NCBI GenBank assembly: GCA_040429635.1
Contig: CP158972.1
Location: 3,231,501 to 3,295,500 of the forward strand
DNA: 64,000 nucleotides
DNA from: Tamlana crocina
GTDB taxonomy: Bacteria; Bacteroidota; Bacteroidia; Flavobacteriales; Flavobacteriaceae
Direction of reading: 5' to 3'
This document shows, one piece after another, positions 15,951-24,315 of the stretch. Positions within the stretch are counted from its first letter, which is position 1. Each line of letters opens with the position of its first letter. Under the pieces are notes generated by a model. That model was given only the letters and a program-made list of their open reading frames with translations, searched no databases and was not told the DNA's origin. The position numbers and the translations under genes were made by a program.

Positions 15951-16107
15951 TTAGGGATTGCAGTGGCATCCTTTTTAAAAGGCTAAAAAGGCGATGCGCA
16001 ATATGCCTGGCTGAAATTTAATGGACGCTTTGGCGTTTCCTACTCGCCATGACCTTTTAAAAAGATAAAACGGAAAGCCCGACCCGGAGCTTGTCGAAGG
16101 GTAACAC
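15951..16107. repeat. Large palindromic intergenic element
   Basis: A ~130-bp imperfect palindrome from GGGATTGCAG (15954) to GGAAAGCCC (16080). Perfect inner arms CTTTTTAAAAGG (15971-15982) and CCTTTTAAAAAG (16053-16064) are followed inward by GGCGA/TCGCC (15990-15994, 16044-16048). It is followed by GGAGCTTGTCGAAGGGT (16085-16101), a fragment of another intergenic repeat type. It lies between the 3' end of mgtE and the promoter above. Confidence 0.6.
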
Positions 16108-16145
16108 CCAAATACGAAACTAAAAACAAGTTCGGCCTATCTACC

Positions 16146-17522
16146 TTAAATTCCTAAAATTAGTTTGGCGATTGAAAAGTAAATAAGAATACCAAAAATA
16201 TCGTTACTGGTAGTTATAAACGGACCGGTGGCTATGGCCGGATCAATGCCACGTTTATCTAAAAACAACGGCACAAAAGTACCGATTAATCCTGCCACAA
16301 CAATAACCGCAACCAACGAAATTGAAACGGCAAGAGCCGTATTGAAATCGTTCTCTATAGCCCATACAAACAAAAACAAAAACAGGGCCAAGACCACACC
16401 GTTTAAGGCTGCCAAAAGCATTTCCTTCAACAAGCGGCTGTTAACACTGCCTTTTACATCGTCGTTGGCCAAACCTTGTACGATAATCGCTGAAGATTGC
16501 ACCCCAACGTTACCCGCCATCGCAGCAATTAGTGGTGTAAAGAAAAACAACACGGCATATTTACTGAACGCTTCGTGAAACCCTTCCATAATCAAAAAGG
16601 CACCCACGCCACCAACAAGCCCTAAAAACAACCATGGTAAACGTGCTTTGGTAAGTTGAAGGATACTATCATCAGAATCGACATCGCCCGTAATACCCGC
16701 TGCCATTTGGTAATCTTTATCGGCTTCCTCTTTCATGACATCTACAACATCGTCAATGGTGATTCTTCCTAGTAGCACCTTGTTTTCGTCACTTTCAACC
16801 ACCGGAATAGCTTCTAAATCGTACTTGGCCATAATTCTGGCGACTTCTTCCACATCTTCGTTCACATTAACGTAATCGACACTGGAAATATAAATGTCTG
16901 CGATTTTCTGTTCGCTTTTGGCTACAATTAAATCCTTTAAAGATAAACGACCAATGAGTTTTTCCTGTTTATCGACCACATAAACCGAATGCACCCGCGT
17001 CACTTCTTTGGCCTGTCCACGAATACGGCGCAAGCAACCGGCCACCGTCCAAGTATCGTAAACCTTAACCAACTCTTTAGCCATGAGTCCACCAGCGGTA
17101 TCTTCATCGTAAGCCAAAAGTTCCCTGATTTCTGCTTGGTGGGCTTCGTCTTCAATTCTAGAAATAACTTCTTGCCGGCGTTCTTCGGGAAGTTCGGCAA
17201 TGATGTCGGCAGCATCATCGGTATCGAGCTCTTCAACTTCTTCTGCAATTTCTTGTGCCGATAGATTTTTTAAAACTTTTTCACGGTTGTCTTCATCCAA
17301 TTCCATTAAAATATCGGAAGTGGTTTCAGAATCCAGAAGTTTGATTACATACATGGCACCGTCTAAATCGAGCTCATCCAAGATTTCGGCGATATCGGCA
17401 TAATGAAAATCATCCATAAGCTTTTTGAGCTGCTTATCACTTTGCGATTCGATAAGTTGCTCAACCTGCTCTAAGAGTTCATCTGTGAGTTGAAATTGTA
17501 TGTTTTCTTTTTCTTCTGACAA
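16146..17522 (-). CDS. mgtE: Magnesium transporter MgtE
   Basis: 458 residues, the usual size. The N-terminal acidic helical N domain (LLEQVEQLIESQ...DAADIIAELPEERRQEV) is the cytoplasmic magnesium sensor; two CBS domains follow at about 130-260 (RVHSVYVVDKQEKLIGRLSLKDL, AIPVVESDENKVLLGRI). The last 175 residues hold five membrane helices with PLIAAMAGNVGVQSSAI lining the pore. It gates Mg2+ entry by intracellular Mg2+. It lies 18 bases after rsmA and is probably co-transcribed with it. Confidence 0.96.
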   Translation of the reverse strand: MSEEKENIQFQLTDELLEQVEQLIESQSDKQLKKLMDDFHYADIAEILDELDLDGAMYVIKLLDSETTSDILMELDEDNREKVLKNLSAQEIAEEVEELDTDDAADIIAELPEERRQEVISRIEDEAHQAEIRELLAYDEDTAGGLMAKELVKVYDTWTVAGCLRRIRGQAKEVTRVHSVYVVDKQEKLIGRLSLKDLIVAKSEQKIADIYISSVDYVNVNEDVEEVARIMAKYDLEAIPVVESDENKVLLGRITIDDVVDVMKEEADKDYQMAAGITGDVDSDDSILQLTKARLPWLFLGLVGGVGAFLIMEGFHEAFSKYAVLFFFTPLIAAMAGNVGVQSSAIIVQGLANDDVKGSVNSRLLKEMLLAALNGVVLALFLFLFVWAIENDFNTALAVSISLVAVIVVAGLIGTFVPLFLDKRGIDPAIATGPFITTSNDIFGILIYFSIAKLILGI

Positions 17523-17540
17523 ATGGAAAAGTTTTAAGGA

Positions 17541-18335
17541 TTAAATATCTGCTTCGATTAATTGGGTTAGCTCTATAAACTCCGGAACACTCAACTGTTC
17601 GGGACGCTTGCCAAATATACTATTTGCTTTTAAATTATCGGACAAATTCAATGTTTTTAAACTGTTACGAATGGTTTTTCGGCGCTGCTGAAAAGCCATT
17701 TTCACCACTCTGAAAAATAGTTTTTCGTCGCATGGAAGCGTGAAGTTTTCTTTTCTGGTGAGTCGCAATACACCCGAATCTACTTTAGGTGGCGGATTGA
17801 ACACATTTGGCGGTACGGTAAATAAGTATTCGGCATCATAAAACGCTTGGGTAAGTACCGAAAGGATTCCGTACACTTTGCTCCCTTCTTTTGAACAGAT
17901 GCGCTGTGCCACTTCCTTTTGGAACATCCCCGAAAATTCAGGGATTTGATTGCGCATTTCCAAAGCCTTAAAAACAATCTGGCTCGAAATATTGTAAGGA
18001 TAATTTCCAATTATGGCAAGCGGCTCTCCTTTAAACACCTCGTTTAAATCGTACTTTAAAAAGTCTTTTCCAATGATTCTAGGTGCCAAATTCAAGTAAT
18101 TGGCTTTTAAATATTCCACCGACTCGGTATCGATTTCAATAACATAAGTGGTGATGTCCTTTTTTAAAAGATACTTGGTGAGCACGCCCATACCCGGGCC
18201 AATTTCCAAAACATTCTTATAGCCGTTTAAGCTTAAGGTATCGGCTATTTTTTGGGCCACCGATTCGTCATTTAAGAAATGCTGACCTAAATGTTTCTTT
18301 GCCTTTACTTGATGTTGATTGGAATGTTGCGCCAC
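17541..18335 (-). CDS. rsmA: 16S rRNA dimethyladenosine transferase (KsgA)
   Basis: Dimethylates two adjacent adenosines in the 3' hairpin of 16S rRNA during small-subunit assembly. Motifs: [11 protein letters not shown], the SAM-binding [12 protein letters not shown], the catalytic [13 protein letters not shown], and RRKTIRNSL near the C-terminus. No ATG is available ahead of the conserved block: the choice is GTG at 18335 (used here, 264 residues) or TTG at 18347. A -7 promoter box at 18358-18365 fits either. mgtE follows on the same strand. Confidence 0.95.
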   Translation of the reverse strand: MAQHSNQHQVKAKKHLGQHFLNDESVAQKIADTLSLNGYKNVLEIGPGMGVLTKYLLKKDITTYVIEIDTESVEYLKANYLNLAPRIIGKDFLKYDLNEVFKGEPLAIIGNYPYNISSQIVFKALEMRNQIPEFSGMFQKEVAQRICSKEGSKVYGILSVLTQAFYDAEYLFTVPPNVFNPPPKVDSGVLRLTRKENFTLPCDEKLFFRVVKMAFQQRRKTIRNSLKTLNLSDNLKANSIFGKRPEQLSVPEFIELTQLIEADI

Positions 18336-18357
18336 GGGATATAACAATTTAAGTTAG

Positions 18358-18365
18358 CAAAGATA
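18358..18365 (-). promoter_or_regulatory. -7 element of rsmA
   Basis: Minus strand TATCTTTG, an exact TAnnTTTG, 22 bases ahead of the GTG start. No -33 TTTG at 19 bases. Confidence 0.5.
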
Positions 18366-18395
18366 CAAAAGCGCTTACTTCTATTAGCCTTATAC

Positions 18396-18848
18396 TTAAA
18401 AATGTAATTTGAGTCCTTCGTGGGAAGCTTCAAAACCTAATTGCTCGTAAAACTTAATGGCTTTAGGTCTTTTTTTATCGGATGTCAACTGTATGATTAT
18501 GGCATTTTTTTCCTTGGCTCGGTTTATAGCCCACTTAAACATTTCTTTTCCCAAGCCTTTTCCTCTTTGGTTTGATTTTACATGCACTGATTCAATTTGG
18601 GCTCTTAACGCACCCAAGCGGTTTAAATATTGAATAAATGTAAGTTGTAGCGTGCCCAAAATCTCTCCGTCGTCATTTTCAGCCACCACCAATTCTTGAT
18701 TAGGATCGGCCACGATGTTTTTAAAAGCATCAAAATAAACTTTGGGCAATGGCAATTGGTAGTCTTCTCTGGTTTTACCGAGTTCATCGTCAGCATACAA
18801 AGCCACTATTTCAGGAACATCCTGTTCGGTTGCTTTTCTAAAGTTCAT
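18396..18848 (-). CDS. GNAT family N-acetyltransferase
   Basis: 150 residues, a single GNAT fold. Acetyl-CoA binding motif A is IESVHVKSNQRGKGLGKEMF, and motif B ends in IKFYEQLGFEASHEGLKLHF, typical of amine or amino-acid acetylating members. It is cytoplasmic and the acceptor is unknown. Located 26 bases after the DUF4286 gene and 48 bases ahead of the rsmA start region, so the three or four genes may share transcripts. Confidence 0.9.
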   Translation of the reverse strand: MNFRKATEQDVPEIVALYADDELGKTREDYQLPLPKVYFDAFKNIVADPNQELVVAENDDGEILGTLQLTFIQYLNRLGALRAQIESVHVKSNQRGKGLGKEMFKWAINRAKEKNAIIIQLTSDKKRPKAIKFYEQLGFEASHEGLKLHF

Positions 18849-18874
18849 AGGTTTCGTTTTTTAGTGCCGAAAAA

Positions 18875-19198
18875 TCAATTAAAATCTACCGAATATTCAT
18901 CGATGATTTGAAGCTCAGTCCGGAATGCCAGCATTTTATCGGCAAACTTTTTTGAACCTTCCGTGCGCAGTCTGTCAGCATCTTCTCGGTAGTAAGCATC
19001 TAAAGCTTCGCGGGAATATGTGCGGTATTGAATGGAATAGGTTACACCGCCCATATCCTCTTCAACCAACACTCGGGTTAATGTGGCTTTTTCAAATTTG
19101 CCCGTGCCCAATACTTGCGGAATGTGCTCTTTTATCCATTTTAGCCATTCGCCGTGAATGCTTTCGTCAATATTTACGGTTACGTTGTAAATTATCAT
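18875..19198 (-). CDS. DUF4286 family protein
   Basis: 107 residues. The pattern MIIYNVTVNIDESIHGEWLK, then ATLTRVLVEEDMGGVTYSIQ and FADKMLAFRTELQIIDEYSV, matches the small ferredoxin-like DUF4286 family found mainly in Bacteroidota. No signal peptide or catalytic motif. Function unknown. A location beside rsmA in the same direction fits my recollection of other Flavobacteriaceae genomes, which I could not check. Confidence 0.88.
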   Translation of the reverse strand: MIIYNVTVNIDESIHGEWLKWIKEHIPQVLGTGKFEKATLTRVLVEEDMGGVTYSIQYRTYSREALDAYYREDADRLRTEGSKKFADKMLAFRTELQIIDEYSVDFN

Positions 19199-19253
19199 AA
19201 AATTTCAATATTTAATTTGTAAATACTCTATAATGCAGTAGTTCCAAAAAGTC

Positions 19254-19309
19254 GTCACATCGAGCGGAGTCGAGATGTTTTATTACCTTCCGACTCCGCT
19301 CAAGGTGAC
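19254..19309. repeat. Intergenic imperfect palindrome (REP-like, GAGCGGAGTCG type)
   Basis: Left arm GTCACATCGAGCGGAGTCGA (19254-19273) pairs with TCCGACTCCGCTCAAGGTGAC (19289-19309) with a few mismatches. GC-rich core in an AT-rich spacer; ends GTCA...TGAC like the other elements. Confidence 0.65.
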
Positions 19310-19393
19310 AATATTAGTGAAATTTGAGAATATGTTTAAATTCTAAATCACAAGAATGAATATTTTTGGAATTTAGTTTTTGAGATTTGAAAA

Positions 19394-21169
19394 TTAATTA
19401 ATCGCATCGCCCCGAAGTGCCCTAAAACGTTTTCTGGCATCGACAAAATAAATACTATCAGCGTGGTTAAAAATAATGCTTTCGTAAAGCTGTTTGGCCT
19501 TTTCGGGTTGGCTTAATTTGTTCTCAAAAATTTTAGCCAAATGAAACAGGGCATCGTCCACCAAAATTCCATCACGGTAATTTTCAATAAGCACTTCGTA
19601 ATTGGCTTTGGCTTTTTCAAATTCTTTTTTCAACTCGAACAATTGGGCTTGCTTGTATAATGCTTGAGCAATAATGGGTTCAGTTTTATGTTCGTTTAAA
19701 ATGCCGTCGAGCAAGTTTATGGCTTCATTATTTTTGTTTTGGAAGGCCAGTAAATCAGCCTTTGCGTATTTTTTCAATGCCGTTTGAAGCGAATCTTCGT
19801 ATTTGTTATCGGTTATTAGCAACTTTAAATCGAGTGCATCGTTGGCAATGAGTTGCGAGGTAGACGATTTTAATATTTTCAATTGCGACTCGGCCCATTT
19901 AAAATCGCCTTTGTAATAACTGGCTTTGGCCACCTTAAAGCGTGCTTCTTGCGAAATGGTACTGTTTTTTAAATTACGCTGGATTTGCGTATAGTAAATC
20001 AACGCCTGATTGAATTTTTCCTGAAGCACTAAAATATCGCCGAGTTCCAATTTAAGTTGCGCCTGTTCCATTTGCGACAAAGGTTCTTCCAAAAGGTTTT
20101 CCAAAAATGCACTGGCGGATTTAGGGTCGTCCATATAAAAGGCTAAAAAATGCGCATACGATATTTGCAAACTCAGCAGATTGGCTTCATTTCCAAAATC
20201 ATTCAACAATTCCAAATATTGATTTTTAATCTGAGGATAATCTTTAGCCGAACTTTCCCCTATTTGAATCTGAAGCAAATGATAATGGGCATTGAGTTTC
20301 GTATCGGGGTTTTGTGCCGTTTCAATCAGGTAATTATAAATTTCTTTGGCGGTTTCGGGCTCGTCTTCATTTACGCAAATCGCTGCCAGTTCCTCAATGC
20401 GTTGCAAGCCGGCCTGCTCCCTGTTATAAATGGCTTTTTCCTGAATAAATGCTTTTTTATAGTCATTTTGTTGAATAAACAACCAACTGAGCAGCTCATT
20501 CCATAACACATCTGGCTGTTCCTGCATTTTTTTCAGTAGCATTTTTCGGAACAGAATATTGTTTTCGTTGTTGGCATCTTCAGATACAAACTCGTTTATA
20601 TTACGTTTTACATCACTCAAAACAATAGGGTTCGACATGGCAAAATCCAGATAACTCCCAAACATTTTTTCAATCTGCCCTTGTTCACCGTAAACCTGTG
20701 CCAATTGCACGTTAAAATTATAATCGGGGTTTAGGGTCATGGCTTTTTCATAAGCTGTTGCTGCTTCTTCTAAAAGCGTATGGTTTTGAAATCCTCGGGC
20801 AACCGAAAATACATTCGACGGTCGCTCGTCAATCGATTGTAATGCCATATTGTAATTTACCTTAGCATTTTCCAAATCGCTTTTAAGCTGGTAATTATAA
20901 CCCAGCTCTACATAAAACGCTGGATATTTTACCCGATCCATAAGCTGTACCAAAAAGCTTTCGGCTTCATCATATTGCTCCAACTGCTGGTGCGCACTTA
21001 TAATTTGATTGATAACGTTAATATTGGACGGCGACTGGGCATAGACTTTTTTATACTCCAATAAGGCTTTTTCGAATTCACCGTTCTTAAAATATTCATT
21101 TGCAATTAGCTCATTTTGGGAGAAAACGCTTGTAGTTATGAAAAACAATATGATAAATAGAGGCCTCAT
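19394..21169 (-). CDS. Exported tetratricopeptide repeat protein
   Basis: 591 residues. An N-terminal signal peptide (RPLFIILFFITTSVFSQ) is followed by a solenoid of TPR-like helix pairs: ANEYFKNGEFEKALLEYKKV, QQLEQYDEAESFLVQLMD, and later AKANYEVLIENYRDGILVDD and KAKQLYESIIFNHADS, which resemble tol-pal/YbgF and BamD style repeats at the C-terminus. It is likely periplasmic or outer-membrane associated and scaffolds a complex; the partner is unknown. The ATG at 21169 gives a clean signal peptide; the upstream extension runs through a terminator and is discarded. Confidence 0.88.
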   Translation of the reverse strand: MRPLFIILFFITTSVFSQNELIANEYFKNGEFEKALLEYKKVYAQSPSNINVINQIISAHQQLEQYDEAESFLVQLMDRVKYPAFYVELGYNYQLKSDLENAKVNYNMALQSIDERPSNVFSVARGFQNHTLLEEAATAYEKAMTLNPDYNFNVQLAQVYGEQGQIEKMFGSYLDFAMSNPIVLSDVKRNINEFVSEDANNENNILFRKMLLKKMQEQPDVLWNELLSWLFIQQNDYKKAFIQEKAIYNREQAGLQRIEELAAICVNEDEPETAKEIYNYLIETAQNPDTKLNAHYHLLQIQIGESSAKDYPQIKNQYLELLNDFGNEANLLSLQISYAHFLAFYMDDPKSASAFLENLLEEPLSQMEQAQLKLELGDILVLQEKFNQALIYYTQIQRNLKNSTISQEARFKVAKASYYKGDFKWAESQLKILKSSTSQLIANDALDLKLLITDNKYEDSLQTALKKYAKADLLAFQNKNNEAINLLDGILNEHKTEPIIAQALYKQAQLFELKKEFEKAKANYEVLIENYRDGILVDDALFHLAKIFENKLSQPEKAKQLYESIIFNHADSIYFVDARKRFRALRGDAIN

Positions 21170-21246
21170 GCGGTAAATATAACAAATGTGAATTTCAGTT
21201 TTAGATAAGACGGGATATTTTTGGCAGTTTTTGGAAATCTGAGTAA

Positions 21247-21275
21247 CAAAAAATGCCCGGACAACAATCCGGGCA
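21247..21275 (-). terminator. Intrinsic terminator on the minus strand
   Basis: Perfect 8-bp arms TGCCCGGA (21254-21261) and TCCGGGCA (21268-21275) around a 6-base loop, followed on the minus strand by TTTTTT. It lies between the 40-residue peptide gene and the TPR gene and would end the peptide's transcript. Confidence 0.85.
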
Positions 21276-21400
21276 CTAACCAACCAAAAATAATGTTCCA
21301 TTAACTACTTGTTAATTAACTACTCGATTGGGGACAGCCATTATACTCCTGCTCTGCAAGACAGGCTATTTTTCTTATCAAGTAAATAAACAGGAAATAT

Positions 21401-21523
21401 TTATTTGCTAACAATCGCTCTTGTTTCTCCTTCAGATTTAAATAGCTTAAAATCTGAAGACAAAACTTTTGTCGCGAAAAAAATGAGAGCAATTAATAAA
21501 ACAATGCGTTTAACATTTTTCAT
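21401..21523 (-). CDS. 40-residue secreted or membrane peptide
   Basis: A small open frame (ATG at 21523, TAA at 21401-21403) encoding 40 residues: a basic start MKNVKR, a hydrophobic core IVLLIALIFFATKVLSS that reads as a signal peptide, and a charged tail SDFKLFKSEGETRAIVSK. It sits between two terminators (21587-21637 upstream and 21247-21275 downstream) on its own strand, as expected for a one-gene unit. I know no family for it. Signal-peptide-like composition and isolated placement support a real gene; lack of a promoter match keeps confidence moderate. Confidence 0.6.
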   Translation of the reverse strand: MKNVKRIVLLIALIFFATKVLSSDFKLFKSEGETRAIVSK

Positions 21524-21586
21524 AATCAGCAGGTTAATTAGATTTGGGAAGACGAACTTGGGAAATAAAATTTAAAAAAACAAGAA

Positions 21587-21637
21587 AATCGACAAAAAAC
21601 ACACCAAACAACATGTGTTTTGTGTATTTTGTCGATT
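21587..21637 (-). terminator. Hairpin terminator downstream of serS
   Basis: Outer arms AATCGACAAAA (21587-21597) and TTTTGTCGATT (21627-21637) are perfect and the inside is partly self-complementary (ACACA/TGTGT). On the minus strand a T-rich stretch follows. 45 bases past the serS stop. Confidence 0.65.
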
Positions 21638-21681
21638 ATTTTAAATCAAACACCCTAAAAAAGAACGTTTTAACCTACATT

Positions 21682-22953
21682 TTAATCAATAATTTTGAAA
21701 CCAGTGTACGGTTGTAAAACCTCAGGAATAACGATACCCGATTCGGTTTGGAAATTTTCCAAAATCCCGGCCAGTACGCGCGGCAATGCCAAAGAACTTC
21801 CGTTTAAGGTATGAGCCAATTCGTTTTTTCCATCGCTATTTTTAAATCGCAATTTTAAACGATTGGCCTGGAAAGTCTCAAAGTTAGACACCGATGAAAT
21901 TTCCAGCCAACGGTCTTGCGCTGTTGAAAACACTTCAAAATCGTAAGTCAGTGCAGACGTAAACCCTAAGTCGCCACCACACAACCTTAAAATTCTGTAA
22001 GGTAATTTTAATTCTTCCAAAATGGTTTTTACATGCGCCACCATACCATCTAAAGCTTCATAAGATTTACTTGGGTGCTCTACACGTAAAATCTCCACCT
22101 TATCAAATTGGTGCAAACGGTTGAGTCCGCGAACGTGCGCCCCGTAACTTCCAGCCTCACGACGGAAACACGGTGTATAGCCCGTAATGCCAATAGGCAA
22201 ATCGCTTTCATTTAAAACCACATCTCTAAAAATGTTGGTTCCAGGCACCTCGGCTGTTGGGATCAAATATAAATTATCGGCCGTTACTTGGTACATCTGC
22301 CCTTCTTTATCGGGCAACTGCCCGGTGCCAAAGCCAGAAGCTTCGTTCACTAAATGCGGCAATTGATATTCGGTATAACCAGCTGCAGTATTTTTATCCA
22401 GAAAATAAGCAATCAACGCGCGTTGTAATCGTGCTCCTTTTCCTTTGTAAACGGGAAATCCGGCACCTGTAATTTTATTGCCCAATTCGAAATCGATAAT
22501 ATCGTATTTTTTCGCCAATTCCCAGTGCGGCAATGCCCCTTGATGAAGTTTGGGGATATCGCCTGCACGAAAAACTTCTTCGTTATCGGCATCGGTACCG
22601 CCTTGTGGCACAATGTCGTTGGGCACATTGGGTATTTTATAAAGCAATTCGTTAAGCGCTTCGGCTTTTTGGTTTAAAGCTTCGGTCAATTCTTTCGAGG
22701 CCTCTTTCAACTGGCTCGTTTTATCCTTGAGCACATTGGCTTTTTGAACTTCGCCGGATTTGTACAAGTTTCCTATTTCTTTTGAAAGGGTGTTCGATTC
22801 GGCCAAAGTATTGTCCAACTCCGTTTGAAGACGCCTTCTGTCCTCATCAAAAGTAATGACACCGTTTATCATTTGCGTGGCATCAATGTTTCGTTTTGCC
22901 AACCGCTCTATCACTAAATCTTTGTTTTCTCTAATAAAGGGAACTTGTAACAT
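21682..22953 (-). CDS. serS: Seryl-tRNA synthetase
   Basis: 423 residues, a class II synthetase that charges tRNA-Ser (and tRNA-Sec where present). The N-terminal 110 residues form the long coiled-coil arm that reads tRNA-Ser (FDEDRRRLQTELDNTLAESN...). The catalytic core has motif 2 in TPCFRREAGSYG and motif 3 in HTLNGSSLALPRVLAGILEN, with SSVSNFETFQANRLKLRF before it. Length and ends are normal. It is the last gene of a ribF / gamma-carboxylase homologue / serS row, with 24 bases to its upstream neighbour. Confidence 0.98.
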   Translation of the reverse strand: MLQVPFIRENKDLVIERLAKRNIDATQMINGVITFDEDRRRLQTELDNTLAESNTLSKEIGNLYKSGEVQKANVLKDKTSQLKEASKELTEALNQKAEALNELLYKIPNVPNDIVPQGGTDADNEEVFRAGDIPKLHQGALPHWELAKKYDIIDFELGNKITGAGFPVYKGKGARLQRALIAYFLDKNTAAGYTEYQLPHLVNEASGFGTGQLPDKEGQMYQVTADNLYLIPTAEVPGTNIFRDVVLNESDLPIGITGYTPCFRREAGSYGAHVRGLNRLHQFDKVEILRVEHPSKSYEALDGMVAHVKTILEELKLPYRILRLCGGDLGFTSALTYDFEVFSTAQDRWLEISSVSNFETFQANRLKLRFKNSDGKNELAHTLNGSSLALPRVLAGILENFQTESGIVIPEVLQPYTGFKIID

Positions 22954-22977
22954 GCAATGAAAATTTAAGCGACAAAT

Positions 22978-24315
22978 TTAAGGAATTACTTCCTCAATTA
23001 CCGCCGTTTTTGAAGGTAAAATCCAGTCGCTGTGTTTAAAGTGCTGCCATTCTACACTGGCCAAATCCACATCGGGATTTATCAAGGTTTTAAACGGCTT
23101 TCCGTTAACGCTAACTTTACTATTTACATAAACCGCAACATCTTTTCCTTCAGCTTTATACTTGTTTTTTAAATGTTGTGCAAATTGCCAAATCACATCG
23201 GGTTTGGTGCTGGCGGCCCGCTTTTGTTTTGGGGTAAGGTACTCACTTAAATTAATGTGTTCGCGCTTGCCGCTTTGCTTATCTTCAACCCAATAAGCAA
23301 TTTGGGCTCCTTTGGTCCGAAGCATCATGCGCCAAGCCAATCGGTGGCCTTCTTCTGTCCATAACACATCATCCTCAAAAAAATGATGTCGCAACGGCAA
23401 AGCTATTTGGACGATAAAATAGATTGAAAAAACCGTTATCCATGCGTCTTTATACTTCGGAAGTTCAATTTCATTTCCTTCATAAAACGGTTTCTTTTTT
23501 AAGAATAACTTTTGAATGGTTTTCGGTTCAAAAAAGAACAATGTGAACGCCAAAGCCAGATACGGAAAGATACCAATTTGAAATACCGCCGAATTGAACA
23601 GATGAAAAAACACCGCAACCGCAAATGCATATTTTCGGGTGGGTTTGTACAATAGCAGTGGAACTATCAATCCGTCGAACAAAATGCCACCGTAAGCCAT
23701 AATATAGTGCATCCATTTTTGTTGGAGCAAATCGCCCACCAAAAAATAGTTTTGCTTGTTTTTCATAAACACTTCAATAACCGTGGTATCCAACCAATCG
23801 GGATAAAACTTAGCCACCGAAGCATAAGTGTAAACAATAAAAAGTTGTAAAATAATCACCCAACGGCACCATTGCGGCATGGAAATATTTTTAATTTCTG
23901 GATGGCGTTTAGCATCGAGTGAAGCATAACGATGGGCTGGAAGACAAACCATAATGGCACTGACTAACATCAACAAATAATAATGGTTGTTGTACGACGA
24001 CTTCTGCATTAAATACGTGGCCGACCACATCAACGTAAACGCCAACATACTAAATCGGTATTTATAGCCCAGCATAATGAACAAACCGAAAACGCCCATC
24101 AATACATAATAAATGTACATGCCGTTCCCCGGCAATGGCTGCAACCATTCAAAACCAATAAAGGAAAAGGTAAATTGCGGATCGATTAAGGTTGTTTTTA
24201 CCCAGTCGGTAAAAATAGCTCCCACCGATTCTAAAAAACAAAGCAGTCCAAAAATAATTCGGAATACAATTAATGCCGAATTATCAATTCGCTTGAACAG
24301 CCCGTTATTACCCAT
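22978..24315 (-). CDS. HTTM-domain membrane protein, vitamin K-dependent gamma-carboxylase homologue
   Basis: 445 residues. The first 270 residues contain several membrane helices of the HTTM domain. Two stretches resemble the vertebrate gamma-glutamyl carboxylase: YASVAKFYPDWL, with a lysine in the place of the catalytic base, and FHLFNSAVFQIGIFPYLALA. The C-terminal part (HRLAWRMMLRTKGAQIAYWV) is soluble and also family-typical. Human GGCX carboxylates glutamates using vitamin K hydroquinone; bacterial homologues are known, but their physiological role is unclear. Menaquinone could be the quinone here. The end of ribF overlaps its first 8 bases, so the two are translationally coupled; serS follows. 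Confidence 0.85.
   Translation of the reverse strand: MGNNGLFKRIDNSALIVFRIIFGLLCFLESVGAIFTDWVKTTLIDPQFTFSFIGFEWLQPLPGNGMYIYYVLMGVFGLFIMLGYKYRFSMLAFTLMWSATYLMQKSSYNNHYYLLMLVSAIMVCLPAHRYASLDAKRHPEIKNISMPQWCRWVIILQLFIVYTYASVAKFYPDWLDTTVIEVFMKNKQNYFLVGDLLQQKWMHYIMAYGGILFDGLIVPLLLYKPTRKYAFAVAVFFHLFNSAVFQIGIFPYLALAFTLFFFEPKTIQKLFLKKKPFYEGNEIELPKYKDAWITVFSIYFIVQIALPLRHHFFEDDVLWTEEGHRLAWRMMLRTKGAQIAYWVEDKQSGKREHINLSEYLTPKQKRAASTKPDVIWQFAQHLKNKYKAEGKDVAVYVNSKVSVNGKPFKTLINPDVDLASVEWQHFKHSDWILPSKTAVIEEVIP

Noticed and set aside
15877-15969. N-terminal extension of 31 residues on the 2-hydroxyacid dehydrogenase
   Set aside because: It runs straight through a canonical TTTG-N19-TAnnTTTG promoter and a repeat element, so it is not transcribed from that promoter.
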